Origin: Micavibrio aeruginosavorus
Lineage (GTDB): Bacteria > Pseudomonadota > Alphaproteobacteria > Micavibrionales > Micavibrionaceae
Reading direction: 5' to 3'
Length of the DNA: 64,000 bases
Assembly: GCA_016432265.1 (NCBI GenBank)
Contig: CP066681.1
Span: 2,382,342-2,446,341, forward strand
Shown here: positions 44,336 to 53,603 of the stretch, in pieces
Layout of the letters: every line of letters begins with the position of its first letter
Numbering within the stretch: position 1 is the first letter of the stretch
Notes under the pieces: generated by a model
Told to the model about the DNA's origin: nothing
Databases searched by the model: none
Seen by the model: the letters and a program-made list of their open reading frames with translations, nothing else
Translations under genes and position numbers: made by a program

Positions 44336-44859
44336 TGAGCGATAACAACGAACACAAACCGGAAGGAAAAAGCGCGATCATTGCGGTCTACGCCTTCTTG
44401 ATCCTGAGCACTGTTTTTTGCTTTGTCCCGGTAACGGCCGTTTTTACGACCGGCCTTCTGATGCTTCCGCTTTGCCTGTTCGCCGCATGGCTGCTGCGCT
44501 TCGGGAAAAGTCCTGACAGCCTGATTTATAACCACATGATCTATATATCAAGCACGATATGGATGTATTCGCTTTTATTCTCGGTAACATCATCCATAGC
44601 CGGCTTCATGATCTTTCGCTGGGCCGACAACAGCATCCTCAATGAAGCGTTGAACGCGATGATGAGCGGGCAAGGTTACTCCCGCGAGGAACTCTACGAC
44701 CTTCTTCTGGATTATGCCCGCGCCAACCTCGGGCTGATGGTTTCAGCGGCGATCGTCTGCGTCGTACCGGTGATCGGCTACATCGCCTACCGCCTCAGCC
44801 GAGGCCTGAATCGCGCTCTGAAAGGTTACCGCCTGCAAAAACCGCAAAGCTGGTTCTAG
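44335..44859 (+). CDS. membrane protein of unknown function, coupled to mutL
   Basis: 174 residues with four predicted membrane segments (AIIAVYAFLILSTVFCFVPV; FTTGLLMLPLCLFAAWLL; MIYISSTIWMYSLLFSV; AIVCVVPVIGYIAYRL) and short polar ends. The plan resembles DUF4870-like small membrane proteins, but I do not assign a family. The ATG shares its A with the mutL stop (TGATG). The stop overlaps the convergent ATP12 gene. Confidence 0.75.
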   Translation: MSDNNEHKPEGKSAIIAVYAFLILSTVFCFVPVTAVFTTGLLMLPLCLFAAWLLRFGKSPDSLIYNHMIYISSTIWMYSLLFSVTSSIAGFMIFRWADNSILNEALNAMMSGQGYSREELYDLLLDYARANLGLMVSAAIVCVVPVIGYIAYRLSRGLNRALKGYRLQKPQSWF

Positions 44860-45575
44860 GCCTTTTTCAACCCCAGCGCCTCTAGAAAAACCTGTCCGGC
44901 GCGCAAATCGCGCTCAACGCCCTGCATGGCCCGCTCCTGATGCGGGGCACGGCCATAGAATTCTTCGTCGTAAATATCGGCCTTGTAATCTTCTTCCACA
45001 TACAAGGCGCGCAGCAAATCCTCGGGTTGGGCCTGGCCAACGACAAAGGCAAGCGCCAGCACCAAAGACCCTGTCAAAGCCGTTACCATCTGCAACACCG
45101 TAAACGCCCATAAATCGAGAGCTAAAACAGCTTGCCGCGCCTTGAAATGGGCCTGCTTGCCGTGATGCAGGGCCATCAGCCCTGTGGTGGTCGTCAATGC
45201 CATCCCGTAAACCGATTCAAACCAGTGCAGCCACGGATCGCGCGCCGCGCCTTCACGCCGCACCAGTTCCGGAGGTTCGCTCGCGCGGTAGCATAGCAAG
45301 TCGGTATCGAAATAGGACAAGGTCGTCTCTTGCATAACCTCGCGCTCGCGTGCCACCCGGTCAAGCGCCGTCACCATGATCTGCGTCAGCGGCATCGTAT
45401 CGGGCACGATATCCTGTTGCTGGCGCGACCATTCCTGCGCCACGGCATCCGCCAGCGCCATGACCGGAACGCGCAACAACGCCCCGGACGGCGTACGCAC
45501 AGGCTTGCCGTCCAACTCGATCAGCCATCCGCCCTGATCGGCGCGGGTCGATACCAGTGTATAGAATTTTTTCAT
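44856..45575 (-). CDS. ATP12-type F1-ATPase assembly chaperone
   Basis: 239 residues. Blocks GWLIELDGKPVRTPSGALLRVP, LAEAVAQEW-like ADAVAQEWSRQQQDI, MPLTQIMVTALDRV and DTDLLCYRA are typical of the ATP12 family, which assists assembly of the alpha subunit in the F1 sector and is found in alphaproteobacteria and mitochondria. Start ATG overlaps the preceding gene by four bases (ATGA). Confidence 0.93.
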   Translation of the reverse strand: MKKFYTLVSTRADQGGWLIELDGKPVRTPSGALLRVPVMALADAVAQEWSRQQQDIVPDTMPLTQIMVTALDRVAREREVMQETTLSYFDTDLLCYRASEPPELVRREGAARDPWLHWFESVYGMALTTTTGLMALHHGKQAHFKARQAVLALDLWAFTVLQMVTALTGSLVLALAFVVGQAQPEDLLRALYVEEDYKADIYDEEFYGRAPHQERAMQGVERDLRAGQVFLEALGLKKA

Positions 45576-47383
45576 GGCTGCGGTTCGCCCAGATAGGAAC
45601 GGCAGGGATGTTGCGGGGGTAAAGCAATATCGCCGGGCTTGATTCGGCTGAAATCCGGCGCGGGCACGGGCAGGTCGGATAGCCTGCGCCCGCCCTGTCC
45701 GCGGCTGATCTTCAGATCGGGATAGACACCGCGCATCGTAACGGCGAACACGGCAGTTCGCGCGCTTTCATCCTCCATATAAGGTGTCAGCGTCACATCA
45801 ACGCGTCCGCTCTTCATATCCCACGCGCCCTCAGCGCCGAGAGTCATACCGCGCCCCGCAAACAAGGCCCGCTGCACAATGGCCTTGCCGGATTCCACAG
45901 CCAGATCGGCGAAGCCGCAACTCAAGAGCCATGGAGCCGTCGTTTCATCGCCCTTGCGAAGAGCTTTCCAGGCTTCACCGCTCTTATAAAGCATGTCCGC
46001 CGCCACCCATTCTCCCGGTTCGGCGACGACGATCATCTCCCCGGACAAAGCCGGCAGCAGCTCGCTCCACGAAGGCGCCAGCGCCTCAAGGTCGGCATGA
46101 ACATCGAACTGCGCGGACGTTTTCCCTTCATGTACGGCATAATCCCAGCCGCGCAGCTTGCCTTGCGCCGCCAGATGCCATTGCTCTTCGCGCCGTTCGA
46201 TCCTGATATCCCCGCCCAAAGCGCCGCCGGCCAGCAATCCCGATATATGGTCAATATCGAGAACGCGCTCCCCCGCCGCTATCCTGGCAGTCAGATGCCC
46301 CAGCGCCTTGCCCTGATGTCTTATATCCGCAATCTTGACCGTAAGGTCGACCGGCGGCCCCTTATGCGGAAAAATCGCCGACCCCGGGCCGGAAAGCAGC
46401 AAGCGCATCGCATCGTTGTATGCCGCCCCCAGGGATGGAAGGCTTGCAGTATCCAGCACCGGAACTTCCAGCGTACCCGAAGTCCGGTTATCCTTCGTTG
46501 TCAGCAACTCAAGGACGAAACGGGCATCGCCGGCGCCAAGAGCGGCAGACAAGGTATCGCCTTTGAAACCACCCCCCCAAACGATATCGCCGCTGAAATT
46601 TTGTTTACCCAAACTCAAGCGCTCGATTTTCAGGTGCACATCCTTGCCAGGCGACGAGTCCAGAACCCCCACAATGTCCAGGTCGCCCCAGCGCGCCTCA
46701 ATCCCCGCTTTATCCGGCATCTTGTAGCGCTTGCGCCCGGCGGCATCGACATCTTTCTGAATATCCACCCGCAAGGAAAACGGATGGCCTCCGTAAGCCC
46801 CCGTGCCGGCGATAACGGGGGTATCCTCGTCATTGATCGAGAGACTCTCCAGCGTTAGCGCCCGCAGGCCCCACGCGCCTTCAACGACTCGCAACCCCTG
46901 AACTTCCAGATCATAGAAACGGCGGCGGGAGAAAAACACATCCCAGAAACTCATTGTCACGTTCGCGTGCCGCAAGCTGGCGACCTCTGCCCCGGCATCG
47001 AAGAAATCGGCAGCGGTTTTCTGGTGCGGAAAGGCTTGAACGCCGCTCTCGTCCTCCGTCTTGACGGCTTCCGCACCCGTAGCGGGCCTTTGCTTCTCGA
47101 TCATTTCATGCAGGCTCAAACCATCGAAGGCCAGATGGGACATCGGAAAGAAGCTCATATCCTGCAAGCTGTCCACCTGCGCGATATAGCCGGTGGCATC
47201 GGTCAGATAATCCTGCATCCCCAGCTTCAGCGCATGACTATTGCCGCCCAGGCTTTTGAGCACCCATAAGCTGATTCCCAGAAGAACCGCAAGAACGATT
47301 AAAACCTTGATGAAGCGCCTTATATGCTTACGCGCGCCTGTCAGAGGGGCCAACGGTTTTTCATCATCGAAGAACAGAATCAT
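45572..47383 (-). CDS. AsmA-like inner-membrane-anchored protein
   Basis: 603 residues. One N-terminal membrane anchor (FIKVLIVLAVLLGISLWVL) is followed by a long periplasmic beta-rich region with repeating strand/Gly patterns (LTLESLSI, DIVWGGGFKGDTLS, LRGWDYAVHEGKTSAQFDV) and a C-terminal LTPYMEDESARTAVFAVTMRGVYPDLKI. The overall plan is that of AsmA/TamB-like lipid-transport or envelope-maintenance proteins. Exact family uncertain. GGGG lies upstream; its 3' end overlaps the ATP12 gene, indicating one operon with 47393-47917. Confidence 0.65.
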   Translation of the reverse strand: MILFFDDEKPLAPLTGARKHIRRFIKVLIVLAVLLGISLWVLKSLGGNSHALKLGMQDYLTDATGYIAQVDSLQDMSFFPMSHLAFDGLSLHEMIEKQRPATGAEAVKTEDESGVQAFPHQKTAADFFDAGAEVASLRHANVTMSFWDVFFSRRRFYDLEVQGLRVVEGAWGLRALTLESLSINDEDTPVIAGTGAYGGHPFSLRVDIQKDVDAAGRKRYKMPDKAGIEARWGDLDIVGVLDSSPGKDVHLKIERLSLGKQNFSGDIVWGGGFKGDTLSAALGAGDARFVLELLTTKDNRTSGTLEVPVLDTASLPSLGAAYNDAMRLLLSGPGSAIFPHKGPPVDLTVKIADIRHQGKALGHLTARIAAGERVLDIDHISGLLAGGALGGDIRIERREEQWHLAAQGKLRGWDYAVHEGKTSAQFDVHADLEALAPSWSELLPALSGEMIVVAEPGEWVAADMLYKSGEAWKALRKGDETTAPWLLSCGFADLAVESGKAIVQRALFAGRGMTLGAEGAWDMKSGRVDVTLTPYMEDESARTAVFAVTMRGVYPDLKISRGQGGRRLSDLPVPAPDFSRIKPGDIALPPQHPCRSYLGEPQP

Positions 47384-47392
47384 GATACCCCG

Positions 47393-47917
47393 TCAAAAAC
47401 CAAAATCGATTGCTCCGGCCTTGTGCAATGCCCGACACTCCGCAATATACTCACATACCGGCGCGGTCAGTTTGTCCCCTTCCGCCAGATCCCAAAAAGC
47501 GGCGCTGATCTGCTGTTGCTCCGGGGTCAACGCCGCGGCATCCGATGCCGCCGCATCAGGGGGCAGCAAGGGCACTTCGGCGCATTCGCCGCGCGCGATG
47601 CATTCCTTGTAGCGCAGCGGATCCTGCAATTCGCCGCTGGCGATGCGGCGGGCGGTCGACGCCATCCGCGTGCGTTTCTTCTCGATCAACGCCCGGACAT
47701 CAAGCCCCTCGTACGTCGCCTTGATGGCATCCTCGCTCCGGCAGCTTTCCGGCACGGCGCTCTCCGGCGGTGCCGTTACGCATTCACGGATAAAACGACT
47801 CTCGCCGCCGCCTTGCGCGCGCAATCCCGCCTGCGAAAGCCACAAGCCCGCAAGTCCGCCTGCCAGAAGCAGCATCACAATCACATAAATATGAATTCTG
47901 GAAATAGAAATCGTCAT
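47393..47917 (-). CDS. hypothetical membrane-anchored protein with four cysteines
   Basis: 174 residues. An N-terminal hydrophobic segment (IYVIVMLLLAGGLAGLWL) acts as signal or anchor. The exported part holds Cys residues in FIRECVTAP, PESCRS, KECIARGECAE and VCEYIAEC, probably forming disulfides. No recognised family. Nine bases before the AsmA-like gene, same strand. Confidence 0.68.
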   Translation of the reverse strand: MTISISRIHIYVIVMLLLAGGLAGLWLSQAGLRAQGGGESRFIRECVTAPPESAVPESCRSEDAIKATYEGLDVRALIEKKRTRMASTARRIASGELQDPLRYKECIARGECAEVPLLPPDAAASDAAALTPEQQQISAAFWDLAEGDKLTAPVCEYIAECRALHKAGAIDFGF

Positions 47918-47970
47918 CGGCCGCCATACCCCGCCATATGCCGGGGATTATAGCCTTCCGAAGCGGCGAC

Positions 47971-48960
47971 TCAAAGCTCTATATCGGAGAACGGATCGTC
48001 CTTGAGGTTTGCACTGAAGCCAAAGGCTTTCCATGTCCGGCGCAAGTCCTCCGGCAGCGGGGCCGTGATATCGACGATGTGCCCGGTAAGGGGGTGCGGA
48101 AAAATCACGCGGCGCGCATGCAGGTGCAAACGGCCCGATAAATCCATATCGTCGAAGTCCGCGATGTCGCCGCCATATTTCTCATCGCCCAGCAACGGGC
48201 ATTTCAGGCCCGAAGCTGCATGCACACGAATCTGGTGGGTGCGCCCGGTACGCGGCCAGAACGCGACAAACGCCGCCTTGCGCCCGGCGCGGTCAAGCAC
48301 GCGAAACTCGGTGCTGGCCTTCTTGCCCTCGACCTCGTCGACCACCATCATATCCTTGTACGGCCCCTCCCCCTTGGCAAGCGCCATGCGGATCGTCCCG
48401 TCCAACACCTCCGGCGCCGGCACCGTCACCGCCCAATAATATTTACGAATATCGCGCCCCGAGAACTTGGCCCCCATGGCCTGCGCCATCTTCAGGGAGC
48501 GCGCTACCAGCAAAACCCCGGATGTGTCGCGATCAAGACGATGCACCAGCCGTGGCTTAACCCCTTTTTTGCTGGTCATCAATTCAAGTAAACCATCAAC
48601 ATGGCGCTTGATGCCCGATCCGCCCTGCACCGGCAGGCCGTAGGGCTTGTTCAAGGCCAGCAGGTCGCCGTCATCGTAGATCACCAGCGACTCGAGAAAT
48701 TTGCGGTCGCCCTCTTCATCGACGAAATGATTGCCGGTCTTGTTGCCACCCTTGACATCGAACGGCGGCACGCGCACGGTCTGCCCCGCACTCAGGCGCG
48801 TTTCCGCTTTGGCGCGTTTGCCGTCAACCCTGACCTGACCCGTGCGCAGCATCTTCTGCAACAGCGCATAAGGCACCCCGGGCAAGGCCTTCTTCAGCCA
48901 GCGGTCAAGGCGCTGGCCGTCGTCGTCGTCAGCCACGGCCAGTTGCTGCACGTTACTCAT
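47971..48960 (-). CDS. rluC: RluA-family pseudouridine synthase with S4 domain (RluC type)
   Basis: 329 residues. An N-terminal S4 RNA-binding domain (RLDRWLKKALPGVPYALLQKMLRTGQVRVDG) precedes the catalytic domain with HRLDRDTSGVLLVARS and GRTHQIRVH. RluC modifies U955, U2504 and U2580 of 23S rRNA; assignment to RluC rather than RluD is by general similarity only. Its ATG overlaps the crcB stop by four bases. Confidence 0.88.
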   Translation of the reverse strand: MSNVQQLAVADDDDGQRLDRWLKKALPGVPYALLQKMLRTGQVRVDGKRAKAETRLSAGQTVRVPPFDVKGGNKTGNHFVDEEGDRKFLESLVIYDDGDLLALNKPYGLPVQGGSGIKRHVDGLLELMTSKKGVKPRLVHRLDRDTSGVLLVARSLKMAQAMGAKFSGRDIRKYYWAVTVPAPEVLDGTIRMALAKGEGPYKDMMVVDEVEGKKASTEFRVLDRAGRKAAFVAFWPRTGRTHQIRVHAASGLKCPLLGDEKYGGDIADFDDMDLSGRLHLHARRVIFPHPLTGHIVDITAPLPEDLRRTWKAFGFSANLKDDPFSDIEL

Positions 48961-49328
48961 AGCGGTATCATCCTTGCGATTATCAAACCCAGCACCATCG
49001 CCAGCAGCGACAGGCCGACCGAACCCAGAATATAAAACGTCCCCTCAAGAAAACGCCCCTTTTCCAGCAACAATATCGCATCCATGGAAAAGGTCGAGAA
49101 GGTGGTGAACGCGCCCAGCAACCCGACCGTCATAAAGGCGCGCAGCACGGGCGGCACGTCAAGGAACAAGGCAAACATGCCGATCAACAGGCCCATGGCC
49201 AGCGATCCGCCGATATTTACGACCATCGTCCCCCAGGGGAAAGACGCCCCGGCCGAGAAATGGTTGACGCCGTGGCGCAACAGCGCTCCTATGGCGCCAC
49301 CCGCTGCGATCGCGACAAGGTTGATCAT
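48957..49328 (-). CDS. crcB: fluoride exporter CrcB/Fluc
   Basis: 123 residues with four membrane segments. Family hallmarks are GGAIGALLRHG at the start, FPWGTMVVNIGGSLAMG with the pore Asn, and GAFTTFSTFSMD with the conserved Thr/Phe/Ser track. It forms a dual-topology dimeric fluoride channel. No fluoride riboswitch was recognised upstream; the gene is embedded in an overlapping chain. Confidence 0.94.
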   Translation of the reverse strand: MINLVAIAAGGAIGALLRHGVNHFSAGASFPWGTMVVNIGGSLAMGLLIGMFALFLDVPPVLRAFMTVGLLGAFTTFSTFSMDAILLLEKGRFLEGTFYILGSVGLSLLAMVLGLIIARMIPL

Positions 49329-49480
49329 GGCACGCTTAACCCCTGACGGTTATACGCCGCCGGCGGATCACGCTCGGGCGGCATACTCGCCCGCATCCGC
49401 TCTATCTCATCATCCGGCACCGCTACTTGCGTGCAACCCAGCAGCATAAGAGAGGTCAATAATATGAAAACATACTTCAT
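49325..49480 (-). CDS. 51-residue lipoprotein embedded in an overlapping gene chain
   Basis: Short frame with a clear lipoprotein signal: Met-Lys, a hydrophobic core (YVFILLTSLMLLGC) and lipobox LLGC at residues 13-16. After lipidation the mature part is only about 36 residues, polar and Pro/Arg-rich. The ATG overlaps the upstream phosphatase stop (ATGA) and its TGA overlaps the crcB ATG (ATGA), so both ends are translationally coupled. The double coupling plus the lipobox is good evidence that it is real. Such tiny lipoproteins are easily missed. Function unknown. Confidence 0.7.
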   Translation of the reverse strand: MKYVFILLTSLMLLGCTQVAVPDDEIERMRASMPPERDPPAAYNRQGLSVP

Positions 49481-50112
49481 AGCTGACAGTATAACGCCGA
49501 TTTGTTACTCCCGTTCACATTTTCTATCCGGTAGAGTCGCCAGCCCGCGCCCGCCGGCACAAAATGGAAAATCCCGGCATTGGGTATGCCGCGCAAATTC
49601 CGGCCATAGGCATGACCGATCGCGGTAAACAGCCCCCCGTGCCCCACGAACATCGGCCGTTCATAACGCCCCAGCCAACGGCCAAGGGTCATCAGGATGC
49701 GGTGGCTGAACGCCTCCAGCGACTCGCCGTCCTGCGGGTTCTGCCACCAGATTTCATGCCCGTGAGAGGCGGCGATCCGGTGCTTGGAAATCCCCTGATA
49801 GGCCCCGTAATATTGCTCACCCAGATGCCGGTCGATCACAAGGCGGCAATCGTGCCCCGCCTGATGGATGAGGCGCGCCGTATCGCGCGCCCGCACTAGC
49901 GCGCTTGCAACCATGATATCCGGCCTCTCCCCAAGCGCCGCCACGGTCAAGGCCGCTTGCCGCGCTTGCTGCCATCCGGCCCGGGTCAGGCGCGTGTCCA
50001 TCCGTCCGGAGGGGTATTCAAAACGGTTGGCAAAACTTTCGCCGTGGCGCACCAGGTAAAAAGGGCGCCGCGGCAAGGCTTGTGCGATTTTCAGCGGTTT
50101 GGCTTTCGTCAT
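49477..50112 (-). CDS. histidine phosphatase superfamily protein
   Basis: 211 residues. The phosphoacceptor motif is RHG in FYLVRHGESFANR; a second catalytic His lies in VGHGGLFTAIGHAYG; EQYYGAYQGISKHRI matches the phosphoglycerate-mutase-like fold. Substrate unknown. First gene of a chain with the lipoprotein, crcB and rluC, each overlapping the next by four bases. Confidence 0.87.
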   Translation of the reverse strand: MTKAKPLKIAQALPRRPFYLVRHGESFANRFEYPSGRMDTRLTRAGWQQARQAALTVAALGERPDIMVASALVRARDTARLIHQAGHDCRLVIDRHLGEQYYGAYQGISKHRIAASHGHEIWWQNPQDGESLEAFSHRILMTLGRWLGRYERPMFVGHGGLFTAIGHAYGRNLRGIPNAGIFHFVPAGAGWRLYRIENVNGSNKSALYCQL

Positions 50113-50131
50113 ACGCGCCTTCAGGCCCCCT

Positions 50132-50686
50132 TCACGCCAAGGCCTGCCATTTTTCCAGCATGCGCGCCACGGTGCCGGGCCCGGTCAGAGCCAGCGCCTC
50201 GTCATAACCGCACCAGCGCAGGTCGATCGATTCCGGGCTGATGCGGAACATGTCGTCGTCCGTGCCAAGGCGGAACAGGTAACGCACATCATAATGCAGA
50301 TGCGCAGGCTCGCCTTTTCCAGCGTTATAGGGAATCGGGTGTATATCGATATCGAATATGCGGTTCATGACCTGCTCGATGCGCTCAAAACCGGATTCTT
50401 CCTGCACCTCGCGCCAGGCTACCGCGAACAAATTGGGGTCGCCGTCGGCATGGCCGCCGAATTGCAGCCACGTGTTCAGGCTGCGGTGGTGATTGAGCAA
50501 AACCTGCGTGCCGCTGCGGTTGACCAGCAGCGCCGAGCCGGTGAAATGGCCTGGTCTATGGTGACGCTGAAAGCAGTCAGGCGTCGTTTCAAGGAACGAA
50601 ATCATCGCCGCCAGATCGGCCTTCTCCTTGTCGTCATGGGGCAGGTGACTCTGCAAATCCTGCCGCAGCTTGGCACGATCATCCAT
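50132..50686 (-). CDS. Nudix hydrolase
   Basis: 184 residues. The Nudix box is GGHADGD...AWREVQEESGF: the REVQEESG core is intact while the first acidic position is Pro, as in other GGHADG-type members. It presumably hydrolyses a nucleoside diphosphate derivative. GGAG lies eight bases before the ATG at 50686. It overlaps the end of rarA by eight bases. Confidence 0.88.
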   Translation of the reverse strand: MDDRAKLRQDLQSHLPHDDKEKADLAAMISFLETTPDCFQRHHRPGHFTGSALLVNRSGTQVLLNHHRSLNTWLQFGGHADGDPNLFAVAWREVQEESGFERIEQVMNRIFDIDIHPIPYNAGKGEPAHLHYDVRYLFRLGTDDDMFRISPESIDLRWCGYDEALALTGPGTVARMLEKWQALA

Positions 50687-51980
50687 GCTTCTTCTCCCGT
50701 AACTTGTCCCAGTACTCAAGCCGCTTGGCGATCTCGCGCTCGAACCCGCGCTCGACCGGGCTGTAAAAATCGCGCCGCTTCAGACCTTCGGGAAAATAAT
50801 CCTGCCCCGAAAACCCTTCCGGCGTATCGTGATCGTATTGATAGCCCGCGCCATACCCCGCTTCTTTCATCAGGCGCGTCGGCGCGTTCAGGATATGGGC
50901 GGGCGGCATCAGCGACCCCGTATCGCGGGCGGTTTGCCGGGCGCTGTTATAAGCCTTATAAACCGCGTTCGATTTCGGCGCGGCAGCCAGGTAAACCAGA
51001 GCCTGCGCCAATGTCAGTTCCCCCTCGGGGCTGCCGAGACGCTCATACGTTTCCCACGCCGCCAGCGCGATCTGCAAAGCCTGCGGGTCGGCCAACCCGA
51101 TATCCTCGGACGCCATCCGCACCATGCGGCGGGCGATGAAACGCGGATCCTCCCCGCCCTGCAGCATCCGGCACAGCCAGTATAGCGCCGCCTGCGGGTC
51201 GGAACCCCGCACCGACTTATGCAAGGCGGAAATCAGGTTGTAATGCCCGTCATCAGCTTTGTCGTAAAGGGGCGCGCGGCGGCTGACCAGCGCACTTAAA
51301 GACTCGACGTCAAGTTCATCTTCCTGATTCAAAACCTGCTCAGCCATGGTCAGAGCGTAACGGCCGTCACCATCCGCCATCGCCTTCAACGCCTCTCGCG
51401 CCGCCTCCGTCAGGGGTAATCTTCGTCCGGTTTCTTTTTCGGCGCGGCGCAGAAGCGAATCTATGGCGTCATCGTCCAAGCGTTTGAGCACCGTCAACTG
51501 CGCCCGCGACATCAAGGCCGCGTTTAACTCGAAAGACGGATTCTCGGTCGTGGCGCCAATCAATATGATGGTGCCGTCTTCCACCACCGGCAAGAACGCA
51601 TCCTGCTGCGATTTATTGAAGCGATGGATTTCATCGACGAATAAAAGCGTGCCGCGCCCCGCCTGTCGGCGCAACCGCGCGGCGTCGAAAACCTTGCGCA
51701 AGTCGGCCACGCCGGAAAAAATAGCCGATATCTGTTCGAAATGAGTATCGGTATGGTCGGCCAGAATACGCGCCAACGTCGTTTTTCCGCACCCCGGCGG
51801 CCCCCAGAGAATGATCGAAGACATTTTACGCTGCTCGACCATCCGCCGCAAAACGCCGCCCGGCCCTGTCAGGTGAGCTTGCCCGACAACGTCATCCAGA
51901 ACCCGCGGCCGCAGCCGGTCGGCCAGCGGGCGTGGCATGATGTCGTCGTTCACAACGTCCTGGGCGAATAAATCGGGCAA
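50679..51980 (-). CDS. rarA: replication-associated recombination protein RarA (MgsA)
   Basis: 433 residues from TTG with AGGA seven bases upstream. The N-terminus DLFAQD...PLADRLRPRVLDDVVGQ is typical. The AAA+ domain has Walker A WGPPGCGKTTLA, Walker B LLFVDEIHRFNKSQQD, and the clamp-loader-like C-terminal domains with AVYKAYNSARQTARD and GAGYQYDHDTPEGFSGQDYFPEG. It acts at stalled replication forks. Uses a rare start codon. Confidence 0.95.
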   Translation of the reverse strand: MPDLFAQDVVNDDIMPRPLADRLRPRVLDDVVGQAHLTGPGGVLRRMVEQRKMSSIILWGPPGCGKTTLARILADHTDTHFEQISAIFSGVADLRKVFDAARLRRQAGRGTLLFVDEIHRFNKSQQDAFLPVVEDGTIILIGATTENPSFELNAALMSRAQLTVLKRLDDDAIDSLLRRAEKETGRRLPLTEAAREALKAMADGDGRYALTMAEQVLNQEDELDVESLSALVSRRAPLYDKADDGHYNLISALHKSVRGSDPQAALYWLCRMLQGGEDPRFIARRMVRMASEDIGLADPQALQIALAAWETYERLGSPEGELTLAQALVYLAAAPKSNAVYKAYNSARQTARDTGSLMPPAHILNAPTRLMKEAGYGAGYQYDHDTPEGFSGQDYFPEGLKRRDFYSPVERGFEREIAKRLEYWDKLREKKHG

Positions 51981-52103
51981 AACAGGATCCTAAAACGCCG
52001 GCTCTCCCGGCCCCTGATCAATAAAACACGCAAACCGCCATACTAGAACATCTGGCGAATCCGGGCAAGACGCAGCCCTGCCCCCCTATAAGCGGCATGC
52101 CCG

Positions 52104-53525
52104 CTACCGTATGGCGATTTGCTGGATTTGGCCGTTCCGGTTGATCACAAGACTGAACATGGCCAGCCGCAGCATCAACGTTTTTTTCAGGCTCTCGACA
52201 TCTTTAATATCGCGCTGACTGACATTGAGGATCTTATCCCCTTTCCGCAACAGGCGCGTGCCGTAACCGTCGCCCTCGACTTTCATCACTACAACGCCCT
52301 GCGCGTCCTGATCGGGCAGTCCCAGCTCATGCGCGACCGCCGGATTGATGTTCGCCACCGTGACACCTTTGAAAATCCCTTGCGTCAAGGTTGTCTGATC
52401 GCGCGGCGGATCTTCCGGCGGGGCGATAGCTTTGACGCGCGCCTCTTTCACCTTGCCGCCCCGCAAATACCCGATTACGGCCGTGTCGCCGATCTTGACG
52501 GTAGCCATGCGGAATTTCATCTCCGAAGGGTCGCGGATTTCATGCCCGTTCAGCATTACCAGCACATCGCCGACCTTGACCCCCGCCGCCCGCAAAGGGC
52601 TGGCGCTATGCAAATCCGAAATCAGCGTTCCGCGCGGCTTGCTCAGGCCCAGGCTATCGGCGATCTCGGCAGTGACCGCCTGCGAAGAAACCCCTAGCCA
52701 CGGCCTGACCACATCGCTGCTTCCCCCGGCCTCGGCCGCGATCACGGATTGCACCATTTCCGAAGGGATAGCGAAACCAATCCCGAGCGAGCCGCCCGAC
52801 TGCGAAAAAATCGCTGTATTGATGCCGATCACGCCGCCATTCATCGACACCAGCGGCCCGCCCGAGTTGCCGGGGTTGATGGCCGCGTCGGTCTGAATAA
52901 AGAAATTGTAGTCGTTGATATCGAGGGAGGAACGTGCCAGCGCGGAGATGATCCCGCTCGTGACCGTCTGCCCGACGCCGAACGGATTGCCGATCGCCAG
53001 CACCAGATCGCCAACCTCCAGCGTCTCGCTCGGCTTCAATTCGGCATGCGGCAAAGCCTCCCTGCCCGTATCGACCCGCAGCAAGGCCAAATCGGAAGGC
53101 TCGTCCTTCAGTGAAACGCGGGCGGAAAACTCGCGCCCGTCCGCCAGAATGACCTTGATTTCATCGGCCCCCTTGACGACATGGGCATTGGTGACCACCA
53201 GACCGTCCGGGCTAACGATCACCCCCGACCCCAGCGCCCCCTCGACCTTGCGTCGCACGGTGCCGCCACGGTCGTACCCCGGCATATCACCGAAAAACTG
53301 GCTAAAGAAAGGATCGTCCATGAACGGATGGACATAACGGCGGGTGATCGTGCGCGTGGTGTAGATATTGACGACCGCCGGAGCTACCTTTTTCACCAGC
53401 GGCGCGAACGAAAGCTGCACGCCGGCCTGATCCTGCGGCACGGTTTTTTTGAAAGGCTCGGCATGGGCAGCCATCCCCGCAAAAACTATCGACAGGCAAA
53501 CAAGTAAAAGGCTGGCGTGTTTCAT
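52104..53525 (-). CDS. Do/DegP-family periplasmic serine protease (HtrA)
   Basis: 473 residues from the ATG at 53525 (GGGA upstream). Signal peptide ends at GMAAHA. Catalytic triad: His in VTNAHVVKGADE, Asp in PSDLALLRVD and Ser in NPGNSGGPL. Two PDZ domains follow (GTLISDLHSASPLRAAGVKVGD; QGVVVMKVEGDGYGTRLLRKGD). It handles misfolded envelope proteins. DegP versus DegQ cannot be told apart here. Monocistronic. Confidence 0.93.
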   Translation of the reverse strand: MKHASLLLVCLSIVFAGMAAHAEPFKKTVPQDQAGVQLSFAPLVKKVAPAVVNIYTTRTITRRYVHPFMDDPFFSQFFGDMPGYDRGGTVRRKVEGALGSGVIVSPDGLVVTNAHVVKGADEIKVILADGREFSARVSLKDEPSDLALLRVDTGREALPHAELKPSETLEVGDLVLAIGNPFGVGQTVTSGIISALARSSLDINDYNFFIQTDAAINPGNSGGPLVSMNGGVIGINTAIFSQSGGSLGIGFAIPSEMVQSVIAAEAGGSSDVVRPWLGVSSQAVTAEIADSLGLSKPRGTLISDLHSASPLRAAGVKVGDVLVMLNGHEIRDPSEMKFRMATVKIGDTAVIGYLRGGKVKEARVKAIAPPEDPPRDQTTLTQGIFKGVTVANINPAVAHELGLPDQDAQGVVVMKVEGDGYGTRLLRKGDKILNVSQRDIKDVESLKKTLMLRLAMFSLVINRNGQIQQIAIR

Positions 53526-53603
53526 GTGTCTGTATCCCGCATTCATCATGACGAACCGGGTTAATATAGTATCGGGATGTGGCAAAATGAAGGATCTAAA
53601 GCT

